Shown here in pieces: positions 1-10,187 of a stretch of 64,000 nt of DNA. The first letter of the stretch is position 1; each line of letters begins with the position of its first letter. The DNA is taken from assembly GCA_946902985.2 (NCBI GenBank), contig OX336388.2, positions 119,389,894 to 119,453,893 on the forward strand. Direction: 5' to 3'. The notes below the pieces were generated by a model. The model ran no database searches. It was not told the DNA's origin and saw only the letters and a list, made by a program, of their open reading frames with translations. Position numbers and translations under genes: made by a program. The stretch is from Meconema thalassinum (lineage: Eukaryota > Arthropoda > Insecta > Orthoptera > Tettigoniidae).

Positions 1-346
1 CTACATGGGCATTCAGATCCCCCATAACAATCATATTCCTTTCTCCCAGTTGCTTCTGCAATTCCTCTTTAAACTCCTCCTTCTCTTCAGAGGCGCAGCC
101 TACTTGCACTATTTCTACGGTCTCTCCCCTCAGTGCTACTTTCACTTTCATCATCATGTCACTTATTCTCTTCACTTCTTCTTTTAAACCATCTCGTACT
201 ACTACTCCCAATCCATTCCTCTTTCCCTCTTCATTCCCACTCCAGTACAGTCTATAGCCTTTTCTCAGTTCTCTCCTTCCTTCCCCTTTCCACTTTGTTT
301 CTGCCAATCCCAATAAATCCAACTTCCTTCTTTCCATCATATCCAG
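1..346 (-). pseudogene. LINE (RTE-like) endonuclease fragment
   Basis: Read on the minus strand this encodes the N-terminal part of an apurinic-type endonuclease closely matching the LINE at 10188-13348: it starts at the equivalent of MERRKLDLLGL and runs through the GDLNAHV motif at the window edge. The copy is 5'-truncated at about 346 and continues out of the window on the left. Compared with the 10.2 kb copy it lacks 15 bases around position 95, in-frame, removing the YAPQV stretch that sits in a conserved endonuclease strand. Family assignment rests on the near-identity with the longer copy. Confidence 0.8.
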
Positions 347-1062
347 CCCAAGTAATAAACTTACCAAAAAATACGTCGCCATGTTGGATTGCAACTTCAC
401 TTCACCGCAATCCCCTGTTTGCGAGGTTTGGCGACTGTCTGGACGAAATTATTGGTGAAAATTACTGATTGCACTACTAGGCAAAACCATTGGCCTGGAT
501 AAAGATTATTGATACGTGATATCCCCACTGCGCGTGACAAAAACCAGGGGTATTTATATTAGCTTATTATTGGTTTAGGCGAAAACCATTGGTCTGGAAC
601 CAATAGTGTTGGCACTACTAAAAAATGCAATAACACCCTCTAGCGATAAAATATTCTACTCCTGTATCTTAGTAACATTAGCCATTTCTATAGTAAATTT
701 TGCAGATTTTCATGGCGGCGGATATCGCACAATGCACGATTCGCAGTCTGCTAACCAAGTAGCTGCCAATGGTTTCTTTCGCCAAGGCAGTCGTCGAACC
801 AAGTAGCGATGTATGACTTTTACATCAGTAATTTTCGGCCAGACAGTCATCTAACCTCGCTACGTGGGAGTGCGCTGAAGCACATTATAGGAGTCCGTCA
901 AGAGCTATGAGATATTGTTGGTGTTTGGAAATGTTGCATCTATGACACATATTATATTACTAGCAGAAGTACCCGTTCTTCGAACGGTCTTTGGTATGAA
1001 TAACCAGACGTTATAAATTCAGCTACTGTTGCAATGGTTAACGGTTTGTCATTCCTTCAAAA
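347..1062. other. Unassigned non-coding stretch
   Basis: No credible gene. It contains two short matches to the 24.9-28.2 kb repeat family (AAACCATTGG near 486 and 583) and a segment at 604-650 that is similar to 3208-3250 (TGTTGGCACTRCTGAAA type core followed by AACACCCTC). These suggest old dispersed repeat copies. Confidence 0.4.
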
Positions 1063-1470
1063 GTTTTATCAGAACGAAGTTAGTTTTCTGGGAATATCAC
1101 ACACACTGTTAATTTGGGGCCTTAAAATATGGTTTTCGGAGACCCTTTATAGTCCCCCGAATTTTGTGTCTCACATTGAGAAGCGCAACATATGCTTTGG
1201 TCGTCCTTCTAGAATAATTTTTATATTTCCCCTATTTTGGCATGCATTTTGAAACTTTTTTCCCCTATACCCACCCTTCTATGAGAAGTACAGTGAAGAG
1301 TTATATAAATGATTAGTGTATTGACCCTCATGGATACCTACCTAATTTTACGATCTCCAAGTATCCGAACACGAGTTATAGGTGTACATAAAGATACACA
1401 GAAATACAGACACACAAATCCACGTTTTGCTTGCATCCGTCAAAAAACAAACCGAAACGCGTAAAAGAAC
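1063..1470. repeat. Dispersed repeat, 3'-tail copy 1
   Basis: Similar to 2136-2300 and 2565-2975. Shared landmarks in order are TTAGTTTTCTGGGAAT, GGGCCTTAAAATRTGGTTTTCGG, TTTGGCATGCATTTT, GAAGAGTTAYATNAATGATTAGTG and a tail with ACAGACA repeats ending in GCATCCGTCA..AAACGCGTAAA. The terminal ACAGACA-rich part resembles 3' ends of arthropod non-LTR or Penelope elements, but no coding part is present. Confidence 0.6.
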
Positions 1471-1868
1471 CAAAATTGAAACTTTAATAAACAAACAATC
1501 ATATGTTTATAGATAGGTGTATTTATGCAGGAGCAAAGGCAGCTAGTGGCCATGAGGCAAACTAACTCTATTGACTACAACGTATCACCCAGATGTCCAA
1601 ATATGGATATATCAACCACACAGTATCAAACAAATTCAAGGGGCAGATGACCTCGTAGTTCCACCCTTTAAAACAACAATAACTAACTCAAACAAAATCA
1701 TCCTTACGATGTACCCTTTTGTTGACAAAAAGAATGATTAGTTAAAATGTGCTCTCAAACTAAATTCACCTAACGTGTACTACCTGACGTGAAAATAAAA
1801 TTGAATACCTCAAATTCCTAAAAAGCCGCAAAAATACTATTTCAATTCAGGAATTTTTGAAAATAATA

Positions 1869-2310
1869 TTGCTGTTTGGAGATATAATAGACCTTCTGTA
1901 CAACATATCGCACGTGTATGTCGGGTGAAAGAATTCGGGAGTGCCCCTTGACCCCCTTAAGCGCATTGACGAATTTTACAGTCTTAGTTGGTTCCGTGAT
2001 AACCTTATAGCCATTTGCAAACGTTCTCAGAAATGTAATAAATGGAGTGGTATTGCTTCTTACAGAAAGAGATGGGAAGTTGGATGTCATCTCTTGAGAT
2101 ACTGTTGTCATGGTTACCGGCTTATATTCCTTGATTAGTTTATTAAATGAAATTAGTTTTCAGGGATTATCTCAGAAACTGTGGGTTATAGAGCCTTAAA
2201 ATTTAGTTTTCGGGGACACTTTAGGGCCCCCGTGTTTTGTTCCCGACACAGAGGGGCTGAAATTGAGCTTTGTTTCGTCGTTGTGTGCCATTAATAATGA
2301 TTGTATAATT
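1869..2310. repeat. Dispersed repeat, copy 2 (direct repeat)
   Basis: Direct repeat of 2320-2745, offset about 450 bases. Both carry AATAGACCTTC, TTGACCCCCTTAAGCGCA, GGTTCCGTGATAACC and TTAGTTTTC followed by GCCTTAAAAT in the same order. Divergence is substantial (roughly a quarter of positions by eye), so the duplication or double insertion is old. Confidence 0.6.
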
Positions 2311-2319
2311 ATATAGAGA

Positions 2320-3010
2320 TAGGGATTAAATAGACCTTCCGTACCACACCCACACGTGTAAATCACGTGAAAAAATTCTAGAGTACCTCTTGACCCCCTT
2401 AAGCGCAGTATACTGTATGTATTGATGCATTTTACACCGTAATTTGGTTCCGTGATAACCGTATAGCCGTTTACAAACTTTCAAAGTAATGTAATAATTG
2501 GAATTGTATTGCGTCTAACAATGACCTGTGAGATTCTGTTGCCATAGTTACCGGGTTGCATACTTTCATTATTTTATTAAATCAAATTAGTTTTCTGGGA
2601 ATAACTCAAAAACTATTGGTTTTAGGGCCTTAAAATGTGGTTTTCGGGGGCCCTTCGGGCCTCCGAGTTTTGTTTCTGATATTGAGGGGCTGAAAATGAG
2701 CTCTGTCTGGCCCTTCTACACCTATTTCAGCATGCATTTTAAGGGGGTATGCCCCTCATATGAGAGATACGGAGAAGAGTTACATCAATGATTAGTGTCG
2801 TGCCTCTGAAGGATATCTGTACCAAATTTTACGTTGATCCACCCAGCCGTTCTCGAATTATAAGGGAACATACTTGTCCACAGACAAACATACAGACAGG
2901 AGACAAAAAATTTATTTTCGCGCGCATCCGTCATAAAACAGTCTGAAACGCGTAAATAACGCAAATTTCCGTAGAAATTCAGAAAAAACAGACAAACTTT
3001 CATTCTTATA
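2320..3010. repeat. Dispersed repeat, copy 3 with 3' tail
   Basis: Longest of the three neighbouring copies. It holds both the upstream block shared with 1869-2310 and the ACAGACA-rich tail shared with 1063-1470, ending at TATATATAGAGAGA near 3008. The three copies together account for most of 1.06-3.01 kb. Confidence 0.6.
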
Positions 3011-3404
3011 TATAGAGAGAAGAGATGGGCTTTAAGTTATACATAGTTAGGTCATGCGTCGGCACTGCAAAAGAAGAGCCAAAATTACTGTGGTACAGGA
3101 GAGGGGTCTGGTGCAAAATGCCCCGGGTTAGGTTTGTGGTTGAATGTAAAGCCTTATTCGACGTTCACCACTTTTGAACTTAGCAGCAAAACCGGCACCA
3201 AACGATAATGTTGGCACTGCTGAAATAGTGCAAGAACACCCTCATAGTCATTTTCCGTAATCAGTTGGTGGCTCTCTTATATTCTGCTCTCGCAACATAA
3301 ATATCTCAGCTCTCCACACAAAAGTTTGTTTTGTGTTTGTTTATTCTCATCCTATCTGAGAGAGAGTGTAACTTCATAGTGCATGCGCATTGTCCCATAA
3401 TTCA

Positions 3405-3485
3405 GTCACAACTGGAATTTTACTATATAGCCTACGTGGTGATCAAAATGGGGGATGGGTTATAGTCAATGGAGGAGAAAACATC
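3405..3485 (+). repeat. Merlin-like terminal fragment
   Basis: Contains TTTTACTATATAG and GGGTTATAGTCAATGGAGGAG, which matches the ends found at 40320-40390 (reverse), 40776-40846, 61318-61390 and 61955-62059. Interpreted as a solo end of the DNA-transposon family described at 40320-40850. Confidence 0.4.
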
Positions 3486-3529
3486 TATTACCACAACATT
3501 TCCACAATTATTATTTACTACAAAAGGTT

Positions 3530-3680
3530 ATGGTGTTTGAAGCCATTTTTCAGTGTTGCATTAGTAAACAAAAGTTTGGTGCTTTTTCAGTCGGTCAACA
3601 CGGTTGTACCCAAAAGAGATGGGTTATTCCCTAAACCTGAAAAAAATAGGCTACATGAGATTAATAAATTTTGTTTATTA
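3530..3680. repeat. Copy of foldback-element arm
   Basis: Similar to the arms of the foldback element at 15790-16585: GAAGCCATTTTTCAGTGTTGC, a CAGTCGGTCAACACGG block, GATGGGTTATTCCCT and ATGAGATTAATAAAT occur in the same order and spacing. Only one arm is present here. Confidence 0.6.
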
Positions 3681-3687
3681 CAAAAAG

Positions 3688-3850
3688 GAACTGGCTGCAT
3701 GTAATGTTCTCGCCTGCTGGGCCCAAGGTTGCAGATTCGTATCCTGGCGCAGTCAGTTGGCATTTGAGGGTGCGCAAATGCGAGGGAGCCGTGTCAGTAG
3801 ATTTACTGGCACGTTAAAGATCCCCTCCGGTCTTCGCATAACATGGCCAT
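3688..3850 (+). repeat. tRNA-derived SINE (family A)
   Basis: Plus-strand copy. The tRNA-like head carries a degenerate B box (GATTCGTATCC) after CCCAAGGTTGCA, followed by the family body TGGCATTTGAGGGTGCGCAAATGCGAGGGAGCCGTG and CACGTTAAAGATC. Related copies on the minus strand lie at 21356-21554 and 30500-30727. The A-box region is damaged here. Confidence 0.7.
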
Positions 3851-3960
3851 ACCACCTTAGCCTGGACTCTAAAAGTTTCTCAGTTACCGGTATAGGCGCT
3901 ACTTTGAAACTGCCTCGCACATGTTCATTGCAGATTTTATCTTTTGAGAGTAACTCCACC
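3838..3960 (-). pseudogene. LINE 3'-end fragment (reverse transcriptase C-terminal domain)
   Basis: The minus strand translates to a short stretch containing KDKICNEHVRG and ESRLRWYGHVMRRPE. The RLRWYGHVxRR motif is typical of the region downstream of the reverse transcriptase in RTE-type and related non-LTR retrotransposons. No flanking element sequence is recognisable; it abuts the SINE at 3688-3850. Confidence 0.65.
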
Positions 3961-5509
3961 TGCCCAACGTAACATACACATTTCAGTGGTTTGCACTCTC
4001 TGTAAAATCCACGACCTAGTAGCCGAAGTCCTCTATGGGCATTTACAGTATATTTTCTTGAGAAGCATAGCCTGCATTCTTACATGTTTAGTGTCTTATA
4101 AGTTACATTCCACATTTATTATATTAATAGCTTGTTGTTCGTATTCCCACAGATCTGACCGCTGATCCAGTTGAACAGCAAGTTGCATGAAACAGAACTG
4201 GACGAGAATGCAGTTTCAGTTGTTTTTATAACATAGACAGTAATTGTATTTCTTGTACTACATTGTGTAATGCAAAATAAAAGTTTCTTTTTCAATGACC
4301 AACCTCCTTTGGTTTTAATTTGGTTGTTGCTCCTTACTTCTCATAACACATTTGCAAGAGGGCCGTAGGATTCAAACAAGAATTTGGACCCTTTGTAGAA
4401 TAGAGTCTGTCATGTCTCAGTGCTCTACTCGGGTTGACAGGGTGAGAACAGCTAAGTATGAAATGTGGGCGCCTAGAATAGTGGCCGGCTGATAAATTGT
4501 ACAGGAATGTTGGGTCAATTCTGGAATGTATTCAGTTATCGCAATGTAAAATGGTAGCAATATTTCTCGCCCTGACTTGTTCCTGCTGGGATGAAGAGGA
4601 ATCCATTTTAATTTATTTTGTGATGAGTGAGTAGGCTGAATGACTGGTCAGCGGTTGCTTGGTAGGCCAGGAGCCTTCATGGGCTGTGTTGCCACAGGGT
4701 TTGGTTTTAAATATAAGGTTCACGACCGACTTAAGTATAAATTGATCAAATTATTTGCCATAACCAGTTGTTTTCGATAGTGAGGTTAGAACAGATATAG
4801 CTCTCATTTATCACAATTCACAGTTGTACTTGTCTTTTTGGTGCCATTTAGAAAACTAGTCTGTCCTTCAAAGTGACAACTGGACTGACTGAACTTCAGC
4901 TCTTGGTGACGTTACCTAGTTATCAACATACCCAACTTAATTTGGAGATTTTCAGAATTACGAGTATGCATTGATAAAATACCATCAATTTGGTGAAATA
5001 TGAGAGCCATTTGTGACGGTCTAAATAATACCATGGGACTTCCCCTTGGCAGTCTTCCAGCCTCAGCTGTGTCCACCATTTTACTCAAACATCATGGAAT
5101 CATGCCAGGCTACTGTGTGATCAACACTCCTGGTCTCGCTGTTAGACAGTTACTCAATTGTCCTCACGGCCCGAGTGCATCCTGTCAGTTTCTAAAATAC
5201 CTGAAAAAGCTGGGAATCGAACCCAGAACCTTGGGTGAGAGGCACGTGTGCTGCCGCAACATCACGAGGCTGGCAAACTTAAGTTTTATATAACTTTGCG
5301 GTATGCAATCGCATTAGGTGATGCTTCTTAACTTGAATTTCCCTCTATATATGTCAGTACTAGATACTGTTAATAATGAGCCGCAGTTTTAAAAAAGAGA
5401 CGAAATACCAATAACATTAATTACTATTAATAATGGCTTATAGACCAACCAGATATCTTAAACTTCATATTCAAGTTATGAGAGTATCCTAACTTCACTG
5501 TGCCTTCTT
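3961..5509. other. Intergenic, no clear gene; SINE-like piece at 5150-5280
   Basis: No supported coding sequence. A minus-strand tRNA-like module is visible near 5210-5280 with a perfect B-box type GGTTCGATTCC and the preceding CCCAAGGTTCTG, so part of a tRNA-derived SINE is present. The rest gives no recognisable homology. Confidence 0.4.
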
Positions 5510-7171
5510 CACTGACCGGCAGAAAATGTGGAACAGTTAAAAAAGCAATGTAAAACGTATAAAATTAGCCATGAAAAAGATGTAATCACATTTTAAACGC
5601 TTTTCACGCATTAGAACACACACCTGAAACATCCGTGAATAGAAATTGATAATATGACATTTCTTAGGGTGGTTTATTACCACCAATTACCCCCAATCTT
5701 CGATGAGCCTATCTTAATGGTTTTGTGGCGGGAAGTGCACTGTAAGCGCTTAAGGTTTATGAGTGTTGCCGCTCGCTTATTGTTGTTCTAGGGATAGCAG
5801 CTGGCATTTGTTGAACACCTGGGAACCATTGTCATGCATTTTAGTAGGTTATCCATGTGCAGTTCACACAAAAACATGCCTCTTAGCCGTGAAGGAGCTG
5901 CACAGGCAGTTGCATTGGTGGAGGATGGCCGCAGCTTCCGTTATGTTGCTGAGGTCATTGGATCATCTCTCGGTAGCATTCACCATGCAGTGCAACGTTA
6001 GAGAGAACTCCAAACATACGACAGAAGACGAGGGTCAGGCCGTAGAAGAAGCACAAGTGCCAAGGATGACAGATTTCTCACCCAGCAAGTTCTGCGTGAT
6101 CGCCATACCACAGCAGTCCAGGCACGAAATCAACTGGAAATTGTCAGAAATGTGAGAGTGAGTGACCGAACAGCAAGCAGAAGGTTTGAAGAAGCTCATC
6201 TTTCGTCCCGGAGACCTGCACGTGGACCCGCACTCGAACGACATCACAGAGAGATGCGTCTTCGCTTCGCGAGGCAGCATCTGGGATGGACCCACGAGCA
6301 ATGGGGCTCTGTTCTCTTCATTGACGAGAGTCGCTTTAACCTTAGATCTCCTGATAGAAGAGGAAGAGTGTGGAGAAGGCGCTGGGAGAGGTACAGCCCT
6401 GTTGCTTTCTCCTGCAGGAGTCCATTTGGAGGTGGCATCAACGTTATGGCCCGCACTGAGTTTGTGTGCATCGATCACGGGACGCTCAATTCCCAAAGCT
6501 ACACCGAAGAGATCCCGATGAACCATGTGATGCCCTTTGCGTCTTTCGTTGGTCAGAATTTCATGCTATGCAGGATAATGCCCGCCCTCATACTGCTCGC
6601 TATGTTTTACTATATCTGCAGGAAGTGGAGATTCAAATCCTGGACTGGCCAGCTCGTAGTCCTGGCTTGAACCCGATCGAACATGTATGGAATATGCTTG
6701 GAAGGAACGTCAGACAGAGTGACCACACCACCTTGGCACAACTGAGAACATCGCTGCTGGAGGAATGGGATCGCATCCCGGCAGATGCCATTCGACGAGT
6801 TGTGAACAGTATGCCTGAGCGTTTACAAGCTGTCATGGACGCTAAGGGTGGAAACACTCGTTTTTAGTGACCAGTGTTTCGGTGCAGTGCAGTGCAAAAA
6901 TTAACACTGTTTTTTTTTTTTTGGCAATATGTTTGATAAGAAACAGTCCAAAAGAACATTGCTAAAAAATAGAAAATGGTTAGATTTGTGAAATGTAACC
7001 AAATTTGTGAGTTAAAGTGTGTTGTAAAACATGTTTCGATATTTTCTGTAGCCAACCATCTAACATTTACATGAATAATGCAAATATAGGAAAACCGATA
7101 TATTTTAGTGGAATAAATTAAAAAATTACATTAAAAAATTGAAGTGTTCCACTTTTTTTTGCCGGTCAGTG
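5510..7171 (+). mobile_element. Tc1-like DNA transposon 1
   Basis: About 1.66 kb element bounded by inverted repeats of about 28 bp: CACTGACCGGCAGAAAATG at the left and its inverse GCCGGTCAGTG at the right end, preceded by a matching CACTTTTTTT run. A TA follows the right end; the left TA is mutated. The interior carries a Tc1-type transposase with several frame disruptions, so the copy is inactive. Confidence 0.85.
5876..6867 (+). pseudogene. Tc1-like transposase, decayed
   Basis: The ATG at 5876 opens a paired-like helix-turn-helix N-terminus (MPLSREGAAQAVAL, then a GSSLGSIHHAVQR helix) as in Tc1 transposases. The catalytic DDE domain follows in changed frames: FIDESRF around 6319-6340, MQDNARPHTA around 6564-6594, and GLNPIEHVWN around 6666-6695, a DD34E pattern. 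The end is the stop after GGNTRF at 6867. At 992 bases the length fits a normal transposase of about 330-340 residues, but at least two frameshifts (about 6000 and about 6565) and stop codons break it. It would have cut and pasted the surrounding element via its inverted repeats. Confidence 0.85.
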
Positions 7172-7173
7172 TA

Positions 7174-7583
7174 TTTATCATGCTCCCACTGCAAAATACC
7201 AGTATACTTACTCTCATTTAGTTATGAACAAATATTTTTGCTTACCTGCATAGTAAGAAAACCTGCAATGGATTAACAGAATGAAATAATCTTATAAAGG
7301 AAATGGTATATTTACAAATGGTTGAAATGCAATGTTTAAGACATCAAAGAACGCATTTTATTTTCAGTTAATTTTCTTGTGACAGAGTATAACAAATTTC
7401 CATACATTTTTCTGTTTAAAAAGTTTCAAGTACATATTTAAAAAGGCTTAACTTTATTTATATACAGTAGCATTCAAAATAATTTTGGACGAGTGGTATT
7501 TGATTCAGGCCGGCTCAGCAGAAACGCGACAAACTGAACTGCTGTCTGCTGGTGTAGGTACTGATGCTAAATGCGGCAAGTAG
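7174..7583. other. Spacer between two Tc1-like elements
   Basis: AT-rich, no coding potential. At 7463-7500 an ATACAGTAGCATTCAAAATAATTTTGGACGAG stretch looks like a degenerate transposon terminus, but no partner was found. Confidence 0.3.
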
Positions 7584-9090
7584 TACACAGTTCAAAAATA
7601 TTAGGGGAACATGTTTTGTAACGTCTGGTATGTGAACGTTAATTTTGTAGATGATGTTCCAATGGTCATACAGCATGCCTTGAGACCTTTGCTACTCAGC
7701 GTATGTCAAATCTAAGTTATACTCCATCTGTAGGCATAGCCATGCATTAAACTGTCAGGTGACCCCTCAAAACAAAGTGAATAACCGTGCGTCCGTGTGT
7801 CGTTGTGAGGCACACAGACTACTGCGGTCATTTGAGCATGTTGTACGTAAACCAGCACATGGCATGAGACATCTCAACGAGGATCAAGTCGCAAGGGCTG
7901 TCACTTTGATCCAGGAAGGATGGACTATTCGTCATGTTGCTGTGGATGTCAATGTCTCTCCGTCAGTTATTCAACGCTTGTTGAATTGCTACAATGAGAC
8001 AGGCCAGTTCACAAAGAGGGTTGGACAAGTTCGTGAATGCATAACAACCCCATAAGATGACCGATATCTGACCATCTGTGTGTTGCGGCGTCGTTCAGGA
8101 ACTGCCAGAGAACTACAACAAGACCTCAGGAGGGTCACTGGAGTCACGGTGTCCAGACTGACTGTAAGGAACAGGTTAAGAGAAGTGTCTCTACGACCCA
8201 GACGTCCTGTTTGAGTGCTCCGTTTAACACAGCAACATCACGCAGCTCAATTTCTGTTTGCCCATACCCACGTCAACTGGCCACTTCGCCAATGGAGGCC
8301 TGTGTTGTTCACAGACAAGTCCAGATTTCCCCTGACACAGCGTGATGGACGTCAACGTATATGGCGACGCTGTGGTGAGCAGTACATGCCAAATGTTGTC
8401 CAGGAAGTCGACCGATTCGGACAAGGTTCTGTGATGGTGTGGGGAGGCATCAGTATTCATGGCCGTACGGATCTTGTTGTCCATGGTAATCTTACTACTG
8501 CGGGGTACATCGAGCAGATACTGCTACAGCATGTGTTGGCCCTGAATTCGTACTCATGCACGACAATGCCACGGCCATGTAGTGCGATGTCTTGCGAGAA
8601 CTGGACATTCAATAGATGGAAAGGCCAGCAGAGTGTCCCGACCTTAATCCCATAGAGCATGTGTGGGATAGGCTTGACAGAAGTGTTCGTAGGCGTCCTG
8701 TTCCATCACAGGCACTCCAAGACCTCGGTACGGGCTCTCAATGAAGAATGGGACCTGATACCACGATGTGACCTCCGTCGACTTAAGCTATACGGAACAT
8801 GCCACGTAGTTGCCAAGCTGTGATAAATGCTCGTGGAGCACATACACCATACTGAAGCTCTCCAACTGTGATAAAATCCACCCTGGAGTACTGTTTTCAC
8901 TTCATTTTCGCTACTATTTGGACATTTCCGTTTGTGTTCTGAAAATGACCGAGAATCAATCTATGTTCTTTTGCATAAGGCAACTGTAAAGAATAAATGC
9001 TTAGTTGGTAATATACCTGGGTGTGAGGTATTGTTTTGCGGAGCACGTCATACGTCCAAAAACTTTCCCCTATTATTTTTGAACTGTGTA
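7584..9090 (+). mobile_element. Tc1-like DNA transposon 2
   Basis: Bounded by inverted repeats of about 33 bp: TACACAGTTCAAAAATATTA at 7584 and its inverse TATTATTTTTGAACTGTGTA ending at 9090, with the outer TA as probable target duplication. It is 1.5 kb and differs in terminal sequence from the element at 5510, so it is a separate family. The transposase inside is broken. Confidence 0.88.
7864..8855 (+). pseudogene. Tc1-like transposase, decayed
   Basis: Starts MRHLNEDQVARAVTLIQEGW with an HTH (VSPSVIQRLL) and continues to a stop at 8855 just after an ARGAHTPY-like end. The catalytic domain is recognisable from VLFTDKSRFPL (first Asp; the usual DESRF has become DKSRF) and VMVWGGISIHGRTDL; the second Asp lies in the frame-shifted HDNA stretch near 8557 and the E motif near 8651 (PIEHVWDRL in a third frame). 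A stop at 8053-8055, a TGA before the LRLTQQH segment (8212) and frameshifts near 8535 and 8625 make it non-functional. Confidence 0.82.
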
Positions 9091-9895
9091 TATTCTTGTT
9101 AAGAATCGCCTTTAGTGAGATACTAGGTCATAAGTATTTTGTAGAGTTGTATGCACATCCATAACATAGTATTTGGCAGACATTTAGTATGCCTATGTAT
9201 GTTTTAGAGCACTGATGAAAAAGAAGGAATATTCTCTCAGGCTGTCTTAGACTTCATGTGGGGCTGTGAAACAACATAGTTAGTCCTGAACCTGGAGCCA
9301 AATCTGTTTATTTTAAGTCACTTATTTCTCTATGGCCACAAAATATTTACGAACCAGAATAACTGTTGCAACTTAAGTATAATAACGAATATATACGTTC
9401 TTAATAACCAACTTTGGTGTCTGATTTTTTTTCCGGATGAGAACGTGTTATGTAAGTTCATGTTGTAAAATTCTATAAAATACTTGGGGAGTGCTACTGT
9501 AATAGCAAAAGTCATCATAACCTCAGATAATAAAATTAATAAATACTGCACATTATTAATAAGTACAATGATTATAATTATTTCTTGTGTTTTGAATCTT
9601 ATACATTAATCGGTGAATCTGACTCAAAATGGAAGTAGAATAAAGTTCATAGCTGAAATGAAATCCAATTACATAATGTATTTTACAACAAATTATAAAT
9701 ATAAACATTATAAAAAAGTATGTTTTGTTATTATCTCGATCTACTTTACAATTCCAAAAATGTCCCAAGTTGGAGAGATTTACACTCAAATTACCCTGAA
9801 TTATATGATAAATTGGCATTGCACTGGAGTATTGGTACGAATTTGAGAAAGCCATTGTCTAGACAAAATATTTGACAACAGATTAAGAATGTTTC
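9091..9895. other. AT-rich intergenic stretch
   Basis: No gene or known element recognised. From about 9855 the sequence TTGTCTAGACAAAATATTTGACAACAGATTAAGAATG is a diverged start of the satellite described next. Confidence 0.3.
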
Positions 9896-10187
9896 CTTAA
9901 CGTACAGTACAAGATGAATTGGGGTGGCATTGCAGTATTGGTACACATGTGCCGTGACCATTGTCTAAGCAGGTTATTTGACAACAAATAATGAATATAT
10001 ATATATAGAGTATAGTGACATGGCATTGCAGTATTGGTACACATGTGCCGTGACCATTGTCTAAGCAGGATATTTGACAACAAATAATGAATATATACAG
10101 TATAATGACAGGGCATTGCAGTATTGGAACACATGTGCCGTGACCATTGTCTAAGCAGCATATTTGACAAATAATGAATATATATAG
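9896..10187. repeat. Satellite array, left part (about 3 units)
   Basis: Units of about 88 bp with the core GGCATTGCAGTATTGG, ACACATGTGCCGTGACCATT, GTCTAAGCAGG, TATTTGACAACAAATAATG and a TATATA-rich joint. The array is preceded by TTAACGTACAGTACAAGATG, which recurs beyond the right end of the array (about 14988). The LINE at 10188-13348 splits it from the right part. Confidence 0.9.
10174..10187. repeat. Target-site duplication of LINE, left
   Basis: ATGAATATATATAG immediately left of the LINE and repeated exactly at 13349-13362 immediately right of it. It lies within a satellite unit, so it also partly reflects the satellite sequence, but the exact break point is clear. Confidence 0.8.
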
